A DNA stretch of 64,000 nt, taken from positions 1,364,001 to 1,428,000 of the forward strand of contig JADNRZ010000013.1 of the NCBI GenBank assembly GCA_015501605.1. Reading direction: 5' to 3'. A program made the position numbers and the translations under genes. Shown in pieces: positions 60,468 through 64,000 of the stretch (positions within the stretch are counted from its first letter, which is position 1; every line of letters begins with the position of its first letter). The notes under the pieces were generated by a model. It searched no databases, was not told the DNA's origin, and saw only the letters and a list, made by a program, of their open reading frames with translations. Source of the DNA: Panaeolus papilionaceus (taxonomy: Eukaryota > Basidiomycota > Agaricomycetes > Agaricales).

Positions 60468-62011
60468 ATGGAAGAGGAAAATTTACCCATTGCAAGTGAT
60501 GCTATCAGGCTGGTATACCCCTCAGTTCTCATACATGTTTGCTTATAGGTTATCGACAATGGGTCTGGTTTGTGTAAAGCGGGATGTGCGACTTAAGCTT
60601 TTTGTGAAGTCACTAAACTTGGGCTAACTTGAAAATAGTTGCTGGTAATTACGCATGAATACCTTAGGTCAGTATACAGGGAGGCTTACATCGAAAGTCT
60701 AGGTGATGACGCCCCTCAAGCTGTATTCCCGTACGTGTTCGACGGACTTCGGTTCTGTCCACCGAGCGCTCACCCTCACTCCTCCCCTAATCAGAAACAT
60801 TGTTGGTGATATAAAAGGTCGGGGAAACGAGACCTTTGTCGGGCGAGCATTGTTTTCTATACTCTATCCGAGTGTTTGTTTATAAATACTCAACAGGGAT
60901 GAGGCGCAGGTCAAGCGTAACATGTGGAGCATTACGCATCCCATTGAACGGGGTGTAATTACAGACTGGGAAGCCATGGAGAAAGTTTGGCATCATATCT
61001 TCTCAGAGGAGCTGCGAGTTCCGCCTGAAACGCACCCAGTGTTCTTGACCGATAGCCCCCTAAGTCGCAGAGCCCATCGCCAACAGATGACACAGATCAT
61101 GTTCGAAACCTTCAATGTCCCCGAGTTTCACGTCCATAAACATGACGTTCTCTCGATATACGCGTCTGGCCGCATTACAGGTGTAGTCATTGGATCGGGA
61201 GATGGCGTTAGCCATGCCACCCCGGTGTATGACGGCTCTGCGTTTCCGCACGCTACAATTCGTCTCGAGCTTGGGGGTCGAGATTTAACAGAGAACATTA
61301 TGAAATCGTCATTGGAACGTGAAGTAGGCAACAGGATGGGGATCGACGCGCGAATCGCTCGCTCTATCAAGGAGAACATATGCTACGTTTCACAAAACTA
61401 TAAAAGGGAGCTTGAAAGCTCAACGGTTGACAGTGTGTATGAGCTCCCGGATGGGCAATTTATTGCAATAAGTTGCGAGAAGTGAGTATTTCATGTTTCC
61501 TTCATTTCTAGTGGCTACGACTTTTCAAAGATTCCGAGTTCCTGAGGCTCTTTTTCGACCTTCTCTTGTTGGTGTTGAAGGCGAGGGCATTCACCAGATG
61601 GCGTTAGTATTAAGTACCATATTCATCTTCAAATAGAATTCAACCACTCAATATTCTAGGTTTCGCGCTATCGCTCAATGCGACGTGGACGTGCATCGTG
61701 AGCTCTACCAAAACATTGTTCTTTCGGGGGGCAACACCCTGTTTCCTGGTGTTGAAACCCGTTTCAAGCATGAATTGCTTGCGCTAGTACCCACCGGAAC
61801 GAACCCTGTGGTTGTTGCGCCTCCTAATAGGGATATGTCGGCATGGATTGGTGGATCGATCATTTCATCCATGGGGACTTTCCGAAACCAGTGGATCACC
61901 CGCGAGGAGTACGACGAAACGGGTCCTCAAGTTGTTCATCGCAGTAAGTGACATACTTATCCCCCGGTGTAGCATTAATGTTGAATGATTGATTCTATAG
62001 AATGCTTTTAA
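60468..62011 (+). CDS. Divergent actin paralogue
   Basis: Eight exons give 369 residues: 60468-60512, 60549-60585, 60703-60730, 60795-60842, 60897-61481, 61531-61602, 61660-61943, 62001-62011. Actin landmarks are clear: VIDNGSGLCKAG (phosphate loop 1), GDGVSHATPVYDG (phosphate loop 2), LSGGNTLFPGVETRF, and the C-terminus ending KCF as in conventional actins. It is far from normal actin in many places that are almost invariant, for example the subdomain-2 loop (IVGDIKGRGNETFVGDEAQ), and two residues appear missing in the AGFAGDDAP-like segment. One intron (60843-60896) uses a GC donor and the first is only 36 nt, so the 5' exons carry some doubt. It is probably a specialised actin or actin-related protein, not the housekeeping gene. 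A function in filaments or in nuclear complexes cannot be decided. Confidence 0.85.
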
Positions 62012-62956
62012 GAGGCTTAGGATAATACGAAATAGGACAGGTATTCTAATTAGATTTGTACCCCTCAGCTGTTTTATGAGACGTCATCCGGTCTAGGTAA
62101 AACGAGAGCACGACAACTGCGCTTCTGAGATGCGTCGTCACAAAGATCTGTGATCAACCGTTAACTTCGTCATCTACTGATGCGGTAACTTTCAGGTTCA
62201 GGATTATTTACGCAAGGCACACATCCCTGCGTATGATCACAGAGCACATGTTACATTCCGCTGGAAACAGAGTACGAAGGCTTAAAATATCGTCCTTCTG
62301 AGAACCAGCCTTGCTCGTCTCCATTGAACCATACCACCTCGGGGTTATGAACTTGAAATAATTCCAGGCATGACAGCGCTACAACAATACTTCTTTTTAT
62401 TTGTGCACCATATGTATATGTTCCCATGAAGATCGTTGACTTCAAATCATTTGAGCCTGTGTGTCCATGCTTGTGGGTGAAAGATGAGCGCGGTGACACG
62501 AATTGAGAGGTACACAATGACTCGTGATTTGGTCCTGTCAATGATGACATCACCAAACAGAGCACAGCCACCTGGACTCTACGGGAGTTGATTGAAGTTT
62601 GGTTTCTGCCCCCATGAGCCTCATCGCTGGAATTCAAACTCGAACAATATTTCCTAGCTTGCTGGAACAAGAGAAAACGGGAATTCTCCTCAAGGTACGT
62701 TCATTAACTCGCTGAAGAATTGAATAGAGTTTAATTTATTCTCAAGGATATGGATCATGGTTGACAGCGCTTCGCCTTCTGGCTTCTTTCATGTCGGCGG
62801 CGCATGTCATACCCTATTTTTACGACTCACCACACGATCAATGCTCCATGGTGGTCTACCATCCGGTGTGATGAGAAGAAAGAAGCTCAGACGCGAATAT
62901 GTTCAATATATAACGGACAGAATCTTCAGACTGGTACGTTCCTTCACCTCGCAAGA
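62012..62956. other. Intergenic, no gene seen
   Basis: The region between the actin paralogue and the oxidase. A 139-codon minus frame at 62251-62670 has no recognisable motif and a composition unlike its neighbours. It is not called. Confidence 0.5.
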
Positions 62957-64000
62957 ATGACACTGTTACTTAGACGTGTTCAAGCCAGTTTCCTCATCCT
63001 ATCTTTCCTATGTGTCCAAATAGCTCGAGGAGACCTGATATCGAGTCTCCAATCGCGTGATTTCCAAGTTGTTTCGCCAACAGATATCGCGTATGCTAAT
63101 GCCAGCGCACCCTGTACGCAAACCTCCCTGATGGTTTTTATGTTTTATCTGACAAAATGCAGTCAATCTCAGGTTTTCGTGGAAGCCAGCGGCGGTTACC
63201 TACCCGCGTAGCGCACAAGACATCTCAGATATCCTCAAAATCAGCACTGAACATGGCTTGTCTGTGTCTGCGAGAAGTGGTGGAGTGAGTCGGCTAGGAC
63301 ATGTGTAATCCTAATTTCTGACGTTTTCTCCCTATTTTTATTGGAATGGTGGCCCTAATCTTCTTTGTACCATTCCAATCCCAGCATTCATACATTGCAA
63401 ACGCTCTGGGAGGGAAAGATGGGGCCGTCGTCGTTGACCTTAGTCTCCTCAACACCATGCAAGTTGACCCGTCAACAAACCTTGCAACCATTGGAACGGG
63501 AAACACATTAGGAGATCTTGCTCTGGCTTTGAATGCCAATGGACGAGCAATGCCTCATGGAACATGTCCATATGTTGGAGTTGGAGGTCATTCCGGTATG
63601 AAAACACAACATTGGATTATGGTCATAATAACTGATGTATTACTCCTCGTTTCAGGCCACGGTGGATTTGGGCTCTCTTCTAGGGCATGGGGTCTTACGC
63701 TTGATACGATTGAATCACTTGAAGTGGTCCTAGCCAACGGAGACATTGTCACTGCGTCATCCGAAAGCCATCCCGATCTCTTCTGGGTATGCTTAAATTT
63801 GTCTATTCTGCTCTTTTCCTTGAATATTAACCTGTATCTCAGGCCCTGCGCGGGTCTTCAAGCTCATTTGGTATTGTCACCTCAGTCACTGCCAAAACCT
63901 TCCCTGCACCTTCACAGGTCACCACCATTCGCTATAGCTGGGATCTAGCAGCTGCCGACGCTAGCGCCGCAATCTTAGCTTTCCAAAACTACTCTCAAGT
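62957..64000 (+). CDS. Secreted FAD-linked oxidase, glucooligosaccharide oxidase/BBE type (5' part)
   Basis: Exons 62957-63113, 63163-63284, 63385-63595, 63656-63786 and 63843 onward; the window ends inside the gene. The N-terminus is a signal peptide. The FAD-binding (PCMH) domain shows SARSGGHSY, whose His would carry the flavin through its 8-alpha carbon, and GTCPYVGVGGH, whose Cys would form the second covalent bond. Bicovalent FAD is typical of glucooligosaccharide oxidases and berberine-bridge-like enzymes (CAZy AA7). The segments HGGFGLSSRAWGLTLD and HPDLFWALRG are also typical. Such enzymes oxidise the reducing end of sugars, releasing hydrogen peroxide. The substrate-binding and C-terminal BBE domains lie beyond the window. 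Confidence 0.92.

Noticed and set aside
62251..62670. 139-codon minus-strand frame between actin and oxidase
   Set aside because: No motif, no splice support, composition unlike the neighbouring genes.

Overview
The window looks like nuclear DNA of a filamentous basidiomycete, most likely an agaricomycete. The evidence is many short GT-AG introns (about 36 to 117 nt, mostly 48 to 65) with CTAAY-like branch sites, a multi-exon actin paralogue, secreted plant-cell-wall enzymes, and transposases of kinds I associate with mushroom-forming fungi. The species cannot be fixed from the sequence alone. All gene models were built by hand from reading frames, splice sites and comparison between paralogues. 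No database search was run.

Positions 1-41062 are a degenerate tandem array of large duplicated blocks on the plus strand. Each block has an upstream flank, a six-exon gene for a P-loop GTPase with a helical C-terminus, and (in some) a conserved downstream flank. Genes 1, 3, 4 and 5 (2711, 16708, 32124 and 39481) appear intact. Gene 2 (10282) is a pseudogene. A divergent sixth relative lies alone on the minus strand at 51301-52814. The array genes share a C-terminal pair of about 65-70-residue repeats, which the outlier has only once. They differ mainly in short hypervariable windows, and one copy has lost the G3 aspartate.

The array is full of mobile DNA: a 235-bp SINE-like insert with a 7-bp duplication; a 469-bp hAT-type MITE with an 8-bp duplication; a truncated hAT transposon; a possible 942-bp insert with an 8-bp duplication; a 5.3-kb DDE transposon with TA duplications and an empty site inside the window; a 1-kb element nested in that transposon; and a 1.2-kb inverted-repeat element holding a tRNA-like sequence. 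Duplicate blocks serve as empty-site controls for several of these. One block carries an internal inversion of about 850 bp.

From 42 kb the sequence becomes more ordinary. It holds a large Pro/Ser-rich membrane protein on the minus strand, then a dispersed family of GH11 endo-xylanases (three genes, one pseudogene), the divergent GTPase, a CACTA-like non-autonomous element with a perfect 27-bp-arm palindrome, a secreted M14 carboxypeptidase, a divergent actin paralogue, and the 5' part of a secreted FAD oxidase of the glucooligosaccharide oxidase/BBE type that runs off the window. The xylanases and the oxidase fit growth on plant cell walls. The GTPase array is the least explained part and the best candidate for a new system. 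Its role (perhaps self/non-self recognition or membrane remodelling) is inference only.
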